Positions 1 through 11,062 of a DNA stretch of 64,000 nt are shown here, in pieces. Under the pieces are notes generated by a model, which ran no database searches, was not told the origin of the DNA, and saw only the letters and a list, made by a program, of their open reading frames with translations. Each line of letters begins with the position of its first letter. Within the stretch, counting starts at the first letter, position 1. This stretch comes from Lingula anatina. Lineage: Eukaryota; Brachiopoda; Lingulata; Lingulida; Lingulidae. The stretch is from contig NW_019776073.1 in assembly GCF_001039355.2 (NCBI RefSeq), positions 1 to 64,000 of the forward strand, written 5' to 3'. The translations under genes and the position numbers were made by a program.

Positions 1-1937
1 TTTCTTAACTGAAATACTCCTATATTTTCCCGTATTTTTCTCAATGCATCTTTTTTTATCAAGAGAATTGGGACGGGACCCGCTGTTTCGCCGTAGAAAA
101 AAGGGGGGTGGGGGTGACAATCACAGTGCATACAATTTTCCATATAACTTAACCCATGCCATGGAAACGCGGTTGGCATAAAGTTTGCACAGTGGTGCGG
201 GCCTTCTTAGGAAAAGTGAAATTTCAGTCACATCAAATTACGTATAAATTTTTTGCAATTTTTTTTCGTAATTCTGGCTTTCTCTATCATTTTCTTCTCT
301 ATATCATAGTACCTACCAATACGAAAAAATGTTAAAGGTAATAAAAAAGTTACATAAAATAGTTGTGGAAACTAAACCCGGTGTGTGCGTCACTGACAAA
401 ACTCAAATGTCCACCTTTTTGTGCAACGACTGGTACCCGGGGTTTCACAGAACACCCGATGGCCTTCCATGTTCAGCACACGACTGCCGTTATCAATAAC
501 CTGGGGAGAGAGCAATTGCAATGCTCTGAAACTCGGGGTATGCATTACTAAACCAAGTTTTCATTAAGTTATGTATATTCACAGACTTCAAACAACGTTC
601 AGTTTTCTTATTCACGTTTATTTCTCATAAAAAAATAGTACACTTAAACCACTAAATGTTATAAAATACAATATTGAATGACAGGCTAAAAACACTTGAA
701 AATATTAAAACTGACGCCTTAGTAGACAAGTTATCAGATTTTGTTAAACAAAAGTAGTAAAAATCGTCTAATAGAAGATAAATTACAGTATTAACCATTA
801 GTTTGTACGTTACATTGCCATGTCATGCAACATAATGTGCTTGCACAAACTTTGGGTTGACGCTACTGCCGTCAAACGTTTTAAAATATACTTGGACAGA
901 AAGTGCTAGACTGTATACCTTGACACCAAGTAGTATTATTACAGTATAAATAAAACACACACTTCTATTACAGTGTTATCTAATACAAAAACCCAGAATG
1001 AAAGCCGTAATACTACAATATCTACAATTGCAATTTACTGGAGGAAAATTCATTTTCTAAGTTTTGGCACCCTTTTTTTGACTTGAGTATATCTTTAATG
1101 TCTTGTTTCCTTGCACGTATACTGGTTTGAATTCCAGCAACTTTGCCTATTATTTATAGATTTTGTGGAAAAAAAGAATTAGAGATTATTTCAAAAACCA
1201 ACGCAAGAGACACGAGGCAGCACCAACAAGTAAAAGAAAAGTTGCCGTTGAAAATGGTGGACTAAACTATGCTTGAGGAAAAACGCAACAGTAACAAGTG
1301 GGGGCTGGCCAACTTCGCTCCCAAGCGTAATAAGTCTCATGAGGACGAGACTTCTATAAAGGCATGTTTACCGTTTCATTTGGTAAGCCAAAAAATCTCA
1401 TTTCATATGACACATACAGAAACACATTGAATGGTTAAAAGATCAATCAAGACTGGAAAATGGAAAACAGGACAAGTTGGGCATAGACAAAAGGAACTGT
1501 TTCCAGATAGAAGAGCACAGAGTGGGATGCCAATGGCCGGGTTAAAGAGAACATATCCACTACTTTTCCCTACTGACCAAAACCCATTCTCAATTCTAGG
1601 TGCATGTATGACATATTTCAAGTCACAAAAAAATTACCTGAAAAGGGAAGATGGTGGAGGAAAGAAAATCACAGGATGTGTCGGTGTTTAGTCCGTTCAA
1701 GGTCAAGGTCAGAGGTCGAGTAGGATATCTGTGTCTCGTCTGTGTCTATTTTCTGATGTTTTTGAAGTTGTTATTGTAAGGTTTAGAATGATATAAAACA
1801 AAAAGACATAAATACACAGGGACACGGACTGTGGTACTAGAAAGCGATAAAGACATTGAAATAGCAAGCTTTTTGGACTTTTTTGACACCACATATTTGA
1901 GGGGCACAGGAAGAACAGTAGTCATAAACTCGGTTCC
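1..1937. other. Intergenic, no gene seen
   Basis: AT-rich sequence with only short open frames that lack splice context or recognisable domains. A plus-strand frame at 1,431-1,691 is open but resembles no family I know. Nothing else stands out. Confidence 0.5.
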
Positions 1938-2023
1938 CCGGTCACGAGCCAATGCCGTTTGGAGCCAAGTGGCTGAATATATAAAAGGCAAGTGTCCTCC
2001 GTAGATTATCCATCACTCTAACC

Positions 2024-2774
2024 ATGTCTGGAAAGCAAGATGGACCGAGCATTCTCACCTTAGGAGACTCTCACATCAGGCAGTTGCGGGCGGGACGACC
2101 ATTTGCGAGCCACAGGTGTATTTAGACGACATATGCATCCTCTATTCTGTCTTCACGCGGCAAAAGTTACCTTGTATGGTGTCAGAGGGTCAACACTTCG
2201 ACATCATATGAAGAACTTAAGCTGACATTGTCTATATTCACTTGGGGGTGAATGATCTCCTGCCAACACGGCGAAAGAGCTCCAAGAGGAAAACTCTGGC
2301 ACCTGAAGACCTGACTCAGGTCCTCCTTCACCTGGCCAAGAGAGTCATGTCATCGTTGGAGAAATCCTTCCGGGACTATCTCCCGGGAGGAATGACAAGG
2401 TTATGGAAGCCGTCAAGAAAACTAATACAATTGTCAGAGACGCTTTAATGCATGAAGAGGGTGTACGCTTTTGGAGTCACACGCGACTGAAGAGGCCCAA
2501 CATTTCGTTTTTTGAGGAGGATGGTCTTCACCTCTCCACATCGGGATACTTTTACCTGTACAAATCCCTTCTGGAAAGCAAGGTCCAGGCCCGTTGTGGC
2601 CCGTTTCAAGAGTTTCAAGTGTGCTGCAAAAAGCAAAGCTTAGGGCCAGATAGGTGTGTGAAAATTGGGACATTGGTTCAGCAAGGGCAGATGGGGGAGA
2701 CAGAAATCAAGTTGGCCAAATTCGCGTGTCGGAGGATTTTGGTGTTGCGGTGCAAGAGTGTCGTCGCAAATTAA
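2024..2774 (+). pseudogene. SGNH/GDSL esterase-like ORF, broken (retrotransposon copy 1)
   Basis: Starts MSGKQDGPSILTLGDSHIRQL, where GDSH is the block I nucleophile motif of SGNH hydrolases. Further on, HLGVNDL matches block III and EDGLHLS matches block V (DxxH). These pieces lie in different frames (2,024 onward, 2,242-2,448, 2,403-2,774) with stops between them. In retrotransposons this domain is part of ORF1 and is thought to act on membranes or help RNP handling. The better-preserved copy is at 4,593-5,349. It is not expected to make a protein. Confidence 0.65.
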
Positions 2775-2936
2775 TTACCCACATGCAGTAAGTCAGAGAA
2801 CATAATCCCCAGGCAAGAATGTCGTTGTGTTTTGACAAGCTGGTGATTGATGGTAAAATGTTCACTTATAACATCGAAACTGAGTCTATTGAGGAAAGGG
2901 TTGACAGGTGGCCCCGGCCCGCAGTTAGATCAATTA

Positions 2937-3530
2937 ACTATCATCGCTTGGAATGTAAAAGGATAAAGGTCAAAAATGAGGTTTCCAGACTTTTACAAAG
3001 CTTTCACAAGTATTTTGAATCAGCGACTAAGATCTAGAGCACAAGATATTTGGTTAGATGAAGTGAGTGCAAATCAGAAGTTAAAGAAAACAATCGACCC
3101 TGAAAGATATCTGTTAAATATTAAAAATAAGTATAGTAGGGCATCATTATTGCTCAGATGCTCAGCACACAAACTTGGTATCGAGACTGGTAGGTGGCAT
3201 GGTATCCCCAGAGATGAAAGAATATGTCTTTATTGTCATATGTACTTAAACATGGATGTTATTGAAAATGAATCCTATCTTATGTTCAGTTGTCCTTTAT
3301 ACAGAAGTCTAAGGCTAAAGTACCTGGGAAACATACTTAAAAATTGTAATGAAGATTTTTTAGAACTTATTAAAGTATGTAATATATTACATTACTTTGC
3401 CTTTAACATGGTATATTCGACCAACCTTCTTGGCACCCTGACTTTCACTCAGAAAGTCCTGATTGGGCATACAGACAAGGTTAAGGTTTTGCCCAAGCTG
3501 ACTACCTTATTGACAAGAATACATTCATAA
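2937..3530 (+). pseudogene. Endonuclease start fused to reverse-transcriptase C-terminal tail (copy 1)
   Basis: The segment opens with the conserved first strand of an endonuclease (IIAWNVKG). After a short stretch it jumps to a 3' tail with a cysteine/histidine pattern (LYCHMYLNMD...FSCPLY) found at the C-terminus of many invertebrate non-LTR reverse transcriptases. The open part is 2,976-3,530; its last 40 or so residues (after 3,390) differ from copy 2, so the 3' end is also rearranged. No catalytic core is present. Confidence 0.6.
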
Positions 3531-3699
3531 ACTCTATGGAACCATTATTCATTGACAAGTTTTCAAACTATTACAGGTTAGTCAATTTACCGGCTCTTTT
3601 AAATTCCTTACACTTAATTTATTGAGGACTAAAATGGTGTCTCCGATTTTTACTGGCATATCTGGTTATAAGGCTGTAATTTTTTAGGAAAAGTTTCTT

Positions 3700-4106
3700 G
3701 AAAAAAAAAAAATAGATCTGCCACTGGTGGTTTTGAGTGCAATTCTCATTCTAAGTGGGGATGTAGAACAAAACCCAGGCCCTACAAGAGGCAAAGGTAG
3801 CAGCCGACAGACCAGAATTTCTCCTATTGGACATCTAGGGAAAGGGAAGAGGATATACAGGTAGAGGCATTGCACCAAGAGCTAGCTGCACTACAAAAAA
3901 CGGCCCAAGAATGTTGTATAAAGATAGAACATCTGTCAAGAGATAACGCAGTACTAAAGAACAAGTGTGATTACATGGAAAATCAAAGCAGAAGAGATAA
4001 TCTGGTATTCTATGGTATGGATGAAGATGATCAGGAACCGTGGGATCAGAGTGAAGCCAAAGTTCACCAGTGTATTAGCGAGCTTGGGTTGAAAGGTGTC
4101 ACATAG
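3700..4106 (+). mobile_element. L1-like ORF1 fragment with a 2A ribosome-skipping motif
   Basis: In the frame starting near 3,716 the protein reads LPLVVLSAILILSGDVEQNP followed by GP; the GDVEQNPGP core is 3,757-3,783 and matches the 2A consensus D-x-E-x-N-P-G-P. About 26 codons later a stop interrupts. In another frame, 3,858-4,106 encodes a coiled coil (heptad leucines near HQELAALQKT, EHLSRDNAVL) followed by ENQSRRDNLVFYGMDEDDQE, the start of the RRM-like domain of L1 ORF1 proteins. One frameshift separates the 2A and coiled-coil parts. 2A sequences at the N-terminus of non-LTR ORF1 proteins are known in sea urchins, molluscs and amphioxus. The fragment is truncated on both sides. Confidence 0.75.
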
Positions 4107-4500
4107 ATCGAAATACAGGAAGCTCATTGTGTGGGCCAGAAGAGAATAGGCAGATCCAGGCGGTGTACCTTATTACAGTCTACAACCCAGCACAACCGAC
4201 CACTTTTCTGGTAACTTATTATTGCACTTCAGTGGTCCTTTTAAACATTCGCCGGCTAGGCCAGCCTCCGGTAAACTTAACAGTAAAATTAAAATTCGAA
4301 GACAGATAAGTTGATTGGCATAGGTCGGCTGCGTGCCTTTGGTAACTTCATGCTAATTACCTTTGATCAGCCCAGGACGGGCTTGTAGGACAGTTAAGGT
4401 GATAACAACCAGGGGTACGCGGGTCACGTGCCCCCGGCAAACAGATCGTACTTACCTTTGATCATCTACGGACTGGTAAGGTGATTACAATCAGGGGTAC
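4107..4500. other. Inter-element sequence with a short imperfect tandem duplication
   Basis: No gene is seen. A block 'aaggtgat(a/t)acaa(c/t)caggggtac' occurs at about 4,398 and again at about 4,477, each preceded by 'acctttgatca', so an 80-base unit is imperfectly repeated just before the second retrotransposon copy. It may be part of that element's 5' untranslated region. Confidence 0.35.
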
Positions 4501-4592
4501 CCCTGTCACGAGCCAATGGTGTTTGGATCGAGCCAAGTGTGCTGAATATTTAAAAAGCAAGTGTCCTCCGTAGATTATCCATCACTCTAACC

Positions 4593-5349
4593 ATGTCTGG
4601 AAAGCAAGATGGACCGAGCATTCTCATCTTAGGAGACTCTCACATCAGGCAGTTAGGGGATGACCATTTGCGAGCCCCAGGTGAATTTAGACGACATATG
4701 CAACCTCCCTTCTGTCTTCGCTTGGCAAAAGTTACCTTGTATGGTGTCAGAGGGTCGACACTTTGACATCATACGAAGAACTAAAGCTGACATTGTCTAC
4801 TTTCACTTGGGAGTGAATGATCTCCTGCCACCACGGCAAAAGAGCTCCAAGAGGAAAACTCTGGCACCTGAAGACCTGGCTCAGGTCCTCCTTCACCTGG
4901 CCACGAGAGTCAAGGCATGCGGTGTAAGTCATGTCATCGTTGGAGAAATCCTCCTCTCCCGGGATGATTGACAAGGTTATGGAAGCCGTCAAGAAAATAC
5001 AATTATCAGAGACGCTTTTATGCATGAAGAGGGTGTACGCTTTTGGAGTTACACGCGACTGAAGAGGCCCAACATTTCGTATTTTAAGGAGGATGGTCTT
5101 CACCTCTCCACATTGGGATACTTTTACCTGTACAAATCCCTTCTGCAAAGCAAGATCCAGGCCCGTTGTGGCCCGTTTCAAGGAACGGGGAAAATGTGCT
5201 ACAAAAAGCAAGGCTTAGGGCCAGAGAGGCGCGAGAAAATCGGGATATTGGTTCAACAAGGGCAGATGGGGGAGATAGAAATCAAATTGGCCAAACTGGC
5301 GTGTTGGATGATTTTAGTGTTGCTGTGCGAGAGTATCGTCGCAAATTAA
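4593..5349 (+). pseudogene. SGNH/GDSL esterase-like ORF, frameshifted (copy 2)
   Basis: The first frame runs MSGKQDGPSILILGDSHIRQ and stays open for about 56 codons to a stop near 4,764. The next frame (4,660-4,971) carries YFHLGVNDLLPPR (block III, GxND), and the third (5,020-5,349) carries FKEDGLHLSTLGYFYLYKSL (block V, DxxH). All three hallmark SGNH blocks are therefore present in order but need at least two frame changes. This is the better copy for inferring the ancestral protein family. Confidence 0.65.
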
Positions 5350-5516
5350 TAAACCACATCCAGTAAGTCAGGGAACAAAATCCCCAGGCAAGAATGTCGT
5401 TGTGTTTGACAAGCTGGTGATTGATGGTAAGATGTTAATGCTTATAAGGGAAGTGTGAGTACATAGGAAGGTGGCCCCGGCCTGCAGTTAGATCAATTAA
5501 CTATCATCGCTTGGAA

Positions 5517-6020
5517 TGAATGAATCAGCTACTAAGATCTAGAGCACAATATATTTGGCTAGATGAAGTGAGTGCAAATCAGAAGTTGGAACTGTATGGT
5601 CAATTTAAGAAAACAATCGAACCTGAAAGATATCTGTTAAATATTAAAAATAAAAAGTATAGTAGGGCATTATTATTGCTCAGGTGCTCAGCACACAAAC
5701 TTGGTATTGAGACTGGTAGGTGGTATGGCACCCCCAGAGATGAAAGAATACGTCTTTATTGTCATATGTACTTAAACATGGATGTTATTGAAAATGAATC
5801 CTATCTTATGTTCAGTTGCCCTTTATATAGTAGTCTAAGGCTTAAGTACCTGGGAAACATTCTTAAAAATTGTAATGAAGTTTGTTTAGAACTTATGAAA
5901 GTATGTAATAATGACGATGCATGGAGACTGGGAGCTTATATATATGAGGCTTTTAAGTTAAAGAGATCAGTTCATAGGTTTATAGTGGAGTCATCTCTAT
6001 CTAGTCTTTCCAAGAAATAA
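5517..6020 (+). pseudogene. Reverse-transcriptase C-terminal tail (copy 2)
   Basis: An open frame of 166 residues (5,520-6,020) begins at the deletion joint and ends at a natural stop. It contains RSRAQYIWLDEVSANQK, LLRCSAHKLGIETGRW and a Cys/His module (LYCHMYLNMDVIENESYLM then FSCPLY). This corresponds to the region after the thumb of non-LTR reverse transcriptases; no YxDD core is present. It is longer at its 3' end than copy 1 and probably shows the original C-terminus. Confidence 0.65.
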
Positions 6021-6483
6021 ATATGTGTTTCTCAAAACCTTTGGTTTCACAACAACCCTGGGGGGCCTGTCACTGAAGAACATATGTGCTTTTGGAAAAA
6101 AAAAACGGGAATCTTTCCATTGAACAGCTTCGCCTTTGCTGAGGAAGACTTCATTGCATCATGTGTAACGGACAAAGATTGCCCCAACACTGACCAAGAT
6201 GTGCTTGACTGTGGAGGCGCCCAGGGTTCCTGTTAGCGCAATTCTTGTGCGCCCCTGACGCTGTTTTATCAAAATTGACCCCACATTTTAAATGTATTGT
6301 GTCCATTTGACGCAATTTATCTCAGTCCTCAGTGTAACAATTTCCACTTAATTTTCTTTCCATGCTGGTAGTCCGTTAGGGTATGCTTGTTAACAGTTTC
6401 AGGAAGCTGACTCCTAATGGAAGGTTACCATACTAATATTCATTTCCTAAAGAACACTGCCAAAATCTCTGTTAAATAAAACA
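6021..6483. other. Intergenic between retroelement and OTU-like relic
   Basis: No supported coding sequence is seen. It may contain the 3' untranslated region of the preceding element, but no poly-A tail or target-site duplication could be identified. Confidence 0.4.
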
Positions 6484-7060
6484 ATGGCTCACGAGAAACT
6501 GTCAGAAATGGATCGATCAACGCTTATCGGTACCATTATGGGAGATAGTGACGCCAATTACAACAAGTTGTAATGTTCCATATTGCTTGATTGCATTGGG
6601 GCAACCTACTACCAGTAAGGATGAAGAGTGTCTCAACAGTTACCTAGAAAGAGAGGAACTGTCCCTAATACCAGTGCGTGGTGATGGCCGCTTTCTTCTG
6701 TATGCAATTAGCACAAGCCTCCATGCTGACGAAAGAGTAATGATTACTCCAGATCAGAATGCCAGTCGTATTATGGAGGTGGAACAAAACGAGCAGTTGT
6801 ACGATGCATTTCGCACCGACGACGATGAAGAGAAGAAAACTACATGTAACCGCTACCTTTCCCTTCAAAATCTTAACCATAACGTTGCAGACATGCTTCT
6901 AAATATAGCCTGCAATACATTGAAATTAACAGCCAGGGTAATTAGGTCGCCCGATGGATCATCAAACGAAACCAGCATAATGAAGAATGAGAAGAATGAG
7001 GCTGTGACAGTAATTTATGACATATTTTTGACTTATTTTCTTTATTTAGATTTTCTTTGA
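6484..7060 (+). pseudogene. OTU-like cysteine protease relic
   Basis: An ATG at 6,484 opens a short frame that stops at about 6,573. An overlapping frame (6,548-7,060) carries the main match: LIPVRGDGRFLLYAISTSLH, aligning with the OTU core DGxCLFxAIS. The Asp is kept, but the nucleophile position is Phe, so the catalytic Cys is lost. Downstream residues (TCNRYLSLQNLNHNVADMLL, LTARVI) fit the helical part of an OTU fold; the His end is not seen. OTU domains occur both in host deubiquitinases and in several mobile elements. With decayed elements next to it, an element-derived origin is likely but unproven. Confidence 0.45.
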
Positions 7061-8105
7061 GTTCTCACTCCTATATGGCAACAAAAACATGCAGAAAATA
7101 GCAGATAACTTAAAAGTGACCCTCACTGCTATGAAAGAAGCTTGTGAGATTGAAGGAATGGTTGAAGATGTATTCACCCTTCACCAAAGCCAGATATGGC
7201 AGTTGGACAACTCTTGGGTCTTCTCTTTACCCTGAGAGGACATATGAGTAAGCCCGTGGGGGGGGGGGGGGGGGGGGGGGGGTAAAAACAATTATTCAGC
7301 TCTGTTCTAGTACAAAAGATACCGAGCTGAAGGCACAATTGATGAGAGATGTAAGATCACCCATGGGATGTCTTTGCAGATATACCAGGCAGACCAAGAC
7401 CCTGCAGCACGTTATGATAGGTATGCTAGCCTTATTAGGAGAGCACTAAGCAGGAACTTACTGTCTCCATAAAGCTCAAAATCCCACATCCCTACCAGGC
7501 AACTGTTTTACTCCGATTGAGATGCCAATGATAAGGCCCCTATGACACCTTTTAAACACCTATTGGGAATGATGGGTCGGACACTATTGATTCAGAAGCT
7601 GCTACATGGATTTCTAACCCAACCAACGCCAAACTTCGACAAGACAGCATGTCTGATGAAGAACTGTCACATTTGGAATATATACGATAACTCATTGGAA
7701 AGTGACAACCCCCTGTCGCCAACTTACAATTCTACTACAGAGCATGCTCAGAGGAACTTCCCAGCAATATTGAAGCAGCAATATTTAAACAGGTATTTTG
7801 AAAAAACTGGTAAGATTTGCACAGAAGCTCTGCCGTTATTGGCAGCAGATACCACATGCCAAGAAGCCTGTGATAGGGTTCCTCCAACCATGTCCTCAAA
7901 GATGAACATTTCTATGCCATGTGAAATACTGAACTACCTTCCCAACAACTCTTAGGGACAAGACTTTAATTGAGAGGCATATTCAGTGGATGAAGGAGGA
8001 AAAGAAAACTAACTGAAATGGAATAAAGACGCCTTTTTATTTAAAACCGAAGATGGCAGTTGAGATATTCATTGCCACTGGTATTGCTCGCTGATAACTG
8101 GTAGA
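7061..8105 (+). other. Decayed coding-like stretch, unrecognised
   Basis: Short open segments (for instance YGNKNMQKIADNLKVTLTAM near 7,070-7,130, and 7,542-7,955) look protein-like but are interrupted and match no family I recognise. A run of 25 G lies at 7,258-7,282. I read the stretch as the continuation of the decayed element that carries the OTU-like domain. Confidence 0.3.
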
Positions 8106-8441
8106 GTGACCAACCTTTTATTTAAAACTATGGAGGCTGTTGCCTCCAATAAACAGAAAATGGGTGAGGTTTGGGCGACAATGGTAGCCAATAAGAAACC
8201 CACCAAACGATCTGCAACAGTCTATGAAGAAGGAGAGGAAAGAGACGACTCCTCCTACTTCGATATTGACAGTCCTATGGAACACAATCAAGAGTCTCCA
8301 GTGCCTTTGAGTGATGCAGAAACCGCCATACATCAAAGCAGACACCCAACTCCTATGAATCCAAGTACTCAGCAGTCACCAGTATCTCCTATTGGTCAGG
8401 ACACCGCCATACTGTCTTCAAATAGATTCGAACCCCAGTGA
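8106..8441 (+). CDS. Hypothetical Ser/Pro/Gln-rich ORF, possibly element-derived
   Basis: An open frame of up to 111 residues. The first half is basic (ASNKQKMGEVWATMVANKKP), the middle acidic (EEGEERDDSSYFDID), and the end rich in Ser, Pro and Gln. There is no known domain, signal peptide or membrane segment. The composition resembles the disordered end of a gag-like or ORF1 protein, which would fit the neighbouring decayed elements. No splice or promoter evidence supports a host gene. Confidence 0.25.
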   Translation: MTNLLFKTMEAVASNKQKMGEVWATMVANKKPTKRSATVYEEGEERDDSSYFDIDSPMEHNQESPVPLSDAETAIHQSRHPTPMNPSTQQSPVSPIGQDTAILSSNRFEPQ

Positions 8442-9066
8442 GTTCAAGGACTCAGGAATTCACGAGGTGCACACAATTTCAATTTAGTTGTTAATCTGAT
8501 ACTTATGGTGAGCTTAAGTGGAGCAAACAATCCGAGTGAAGTTTTGAAAAGTTCGCAGTGATACCAACATAGTGACCCACGCTATTGTAGAGTGGCAGGA
8601 AGAACATTCACCTATCGATGTGATCACCCTGCAGTCCATCGTAAGGCCAAGAATTAAATCAGAAAAATGTATACCATCAAAATCTGAATAGTATGGGTTC
8701 ACTTTATTGAGTCTACTTTTCTCCTGAAATATATGTTTTAATTTATTGGATATTGTAAGACAAAAACACAAGTACCAGGTATACACAACATACACATTTT
8801 TTGTAATACTTTTGTCAGAAGAAATGAGGGCACTGCATCTTGAGTTGATACAACTATTCCACTTGTAATAGAAACAACAGGAATAGAACTGCTGTCACCC
8901 CAATCTAACAATTATCTTTTATACAGATTATCTCTTCAGGGGTTGGCACAGATTCAAGGCATGAAAAATGATCCATTTATTCCTTGGTTGAGACAGTGAA
9001 TAGTAGATTGGGAAGCATAGACCCAAACAGGTTAATCTCACGTATGCCAAGAAGTACTGATGAGCA
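8442..9066. other. Intergenic, no gene seen
   Basis: AT-rich sequence with no supported ORF or RNA gene. It borders the three-unit repeat that follows. Confidence 0.4.
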
Positions 9067-9900
9067 TTGGAAACACCTTCATTGCAGAAGCAGAGCAAGA
9101 TTAGTGATTCACAACTGCATGGGAAGATGACAGGCAAATATTGCCTCTGATTTATAGCCACAATTTTTTTCTTATGAAAATGAATGCCTTATAGAAAGCG
9201 CTGGATGCACCATACGACTTTACAGCAAGCGACATGCAACTGGTGAGAAAATGCAATTGTTGGGAAATGAAAGCCCTCTGACTCAAAAAGAGTAAGATAA
9301 AAGATTAGAAGAATAAAACCGGTGATTCACAACTACACGGGAGGAAAATGGGTAGATATCGCCCCAGATTTATGGAAACAAATTTTTTTAATGAAAATGC
9401 CTTATACAAAGCACTGGATGCACCGTATGATTTCACAGCGAGTGAAATGCCATTGTTGAGAAAGTGGCTCTGTCTACTGCTGACTGAAAACTTGCCAGTG
9501 AGTTCACAGGGTGATATCAAGTACTGGAAATACAGTACAAATAGTTTCTCATCACTATGTTTACAAAGGCATAGATCCTATGAAAGAGTGTTGGAAACAC
9601 CTTCATTGCAGATGAAGAACAAGGCTGGTGATTCACAACTACATGGGAAGATGAAGGGCAGATACTGCCTCAGATTTATGGCAACAATTTCTTTTTTTTT
9701 TTTCCTTATAAAAATGAATGCCTTATACAACACGCTGGATGCACCATATGATTTCACAGCAAAAGACATGCCATTGTGGAGAAAGTGGCTCTGTCTAATG
9801 CTCATTGAAAACTTTCCAACGAGGAGTTCATGTGGGTAATATTAAGTACTGGAAATATAGTACAAGCAGTGATATGTTACTATGCTTCTACAGGCACAGA
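9067..9900. repeat. Imperfect tandem repeat, three units of about 220-310 bases
   Basis: The markers 'gtgattcacaactgcatggg' (9,104) and its variants at 9,322 and 9,628 each start a unit. Each unit continues through an AT-rich run, 'aatgccttata', 'gctggatgcacc', 'gccattg(t)gagaaagtggc' and 'gtactggaaatacagtaca'. Spacing is 218 and 306 bases. The open frames across it are by-products of the repeat. Confidence 0.65.
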
Positions 9901-10146
9901 TCCTACGAAAGTGAAATCTTGTTTTCAAAATGTTTACGAACTCAAGTTCAGAATTCTGGCAAATGTATGTTATAATACTATTTGTATGCAATACATTTTG
10001 AGCAATTAAATATTCAGTTGGTTTTATGTCCGTGACAACATACACACTGTAATTTTATGATTATACCTAATGCATTGAGGTCACACCCAATTTTCACGTG
10101 TTATTCCTTACATTTCTTATTCGACTAGTATAACCGTGTAAGTATA

Positions 10147-10453
10147 AAGTGCCCATTTAAACTAAATGGTATTTAAAACTCACACAGGAGGGCTGCATAG
10201 GGACCTTTATCCCTGCATCCTCTTTGTTCCTAATATGGATTGGGGAAGTTATCGTGCCAAAGACACTGGGCCTTTTAATTGTATTACTATTACATGTATC
10301 TTGTGCCTTTGTTCAGTAGTTTTAGAGGTGTAGGAATAAAGGTGACTTAAGCCCGAATGTGTGTTGTTTTAAGTGCCCATTTAAACTAAATGGTATTTAA
10401 AACTCACACAGGAGGGCTGCATAGGGACCTTTATCCCTGCATCCTCTTTGTTC
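10147..10453. repeat. Direct repeat, 83 bases twice, 224 bases apart
   Basis: 10,147-10,229 and 10,371-10,453 are identical by eye ('aagtgcccatttaaactaaa' through 'cctctttgttc'). A lone N at 10,564 lies just downstream, followed by 'gaatgtgtgttgtttta', which also precedes the second repeat unit, so assembly may contribute. Confidence 0.7.
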
Positions 10454-11062
10454 TAACATGCAGTGGTCACGTGTAACTGACCAGTGGCCAGTCCAATCAC
10501 ATCAGCTGCCTCGTTTGGATATTTGGTCACGTGAAACTGCCCAACGGTCACTCACAGCTTTAANGAATGTGTGTTGTTTTAAATCATAATTATGACCCTT
10601 GTTTCGGTGTTTTGTGCAATGCACACTTGACTCCTATATATAAAGGCATAGCACTTCTTTTTCACATATGATAACCGTAAGTTAATTAATATAATAATTC
10701 TGATACAGTACTTATCGACCCGTAGATGACCTATGTGCCAATGATCAAATAATATGTACATAGCACTATTAGGTAAGACTGCTACATTTACTACTACTTA
10801 TGGGGTATGGTCTCGTAAAATTATTCATATACCTAAAAATAGAGATGGAATGTTTTGATTCTTATGAAAAATATACAGAATTTTTCATATTTGTCTAACC
10901 TTTATTCCAGGCACATAATGCCATACCTAATTTAAAATGTTTTTCTCTATTACTCAATGTCGCTGTTACACAGAGCAACAGATACTTCACTGATTACCTC
11001 GCATCACTGGGTTTAATAACGGCATGGACTTTCTGTTCAACCTGACTGAACTGATCTCCACT
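10454..11062. other. 3' flank of the PIG3-like gene
   Basis: No coding sequence. It contains a single-base gap at 10,564 and the likely polyadenylation signal of the minus-strand PIG3-like gene at 10,901-10,906. Confidence 0.4.
10901..10906 (-). terminator. Putative polyadenylation signal of PIG3-like gene
   Basis: AATAAA on the minus strand, about 157 bases after the stop codon at 11,063-11,065. Common by chance in AT-rich DNA, so tentative. Confidence 0.35.

Larger units (their letters stand above)
1938..3530 (+). mobile_element. Decayed, internally deleted non-LTR retrotransposon, copy 1
   Basis: The sequence shows a 5' leader from the shared block 'cacgagccaatg', an ATG at 2,024, an SGNH/GDSL-esterase-like reading frame, the first residues of an apurinic-type endonuclease (IIAWNVKG near 2,939-2,962) and then, directly, a reverse-transcriptase C-terminal tail. 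Most of the endonuclease and the reverse-transcriptase core is missing. A second copy with the same architecture lies at about 4,500-6,020. Several frameshifts and stops make this copy inactive. Esterase-type ORF1 proteins are known from CR1-like non-LTR elements; assignment to a clade is inference. Confidence 0.7.
4501..6020 (+). mobile_element. Decayed, internally deleted non-LTR retrotransposon, copy 2
   Basis: Same order as copy 1: leader with 'cacgagccaatgg', ATG at 4,593, esterase-like frame, and a direct jump at about 5,517 from the endonuclease start to the reverse-transcriptase tail. The deletion joint differs from copy 1, which keeps about 55 more bases at this point. The two copies are in the same orientation, about 2.57 kb apart, and similar enough to align end to end. 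Confidence 0.7.
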
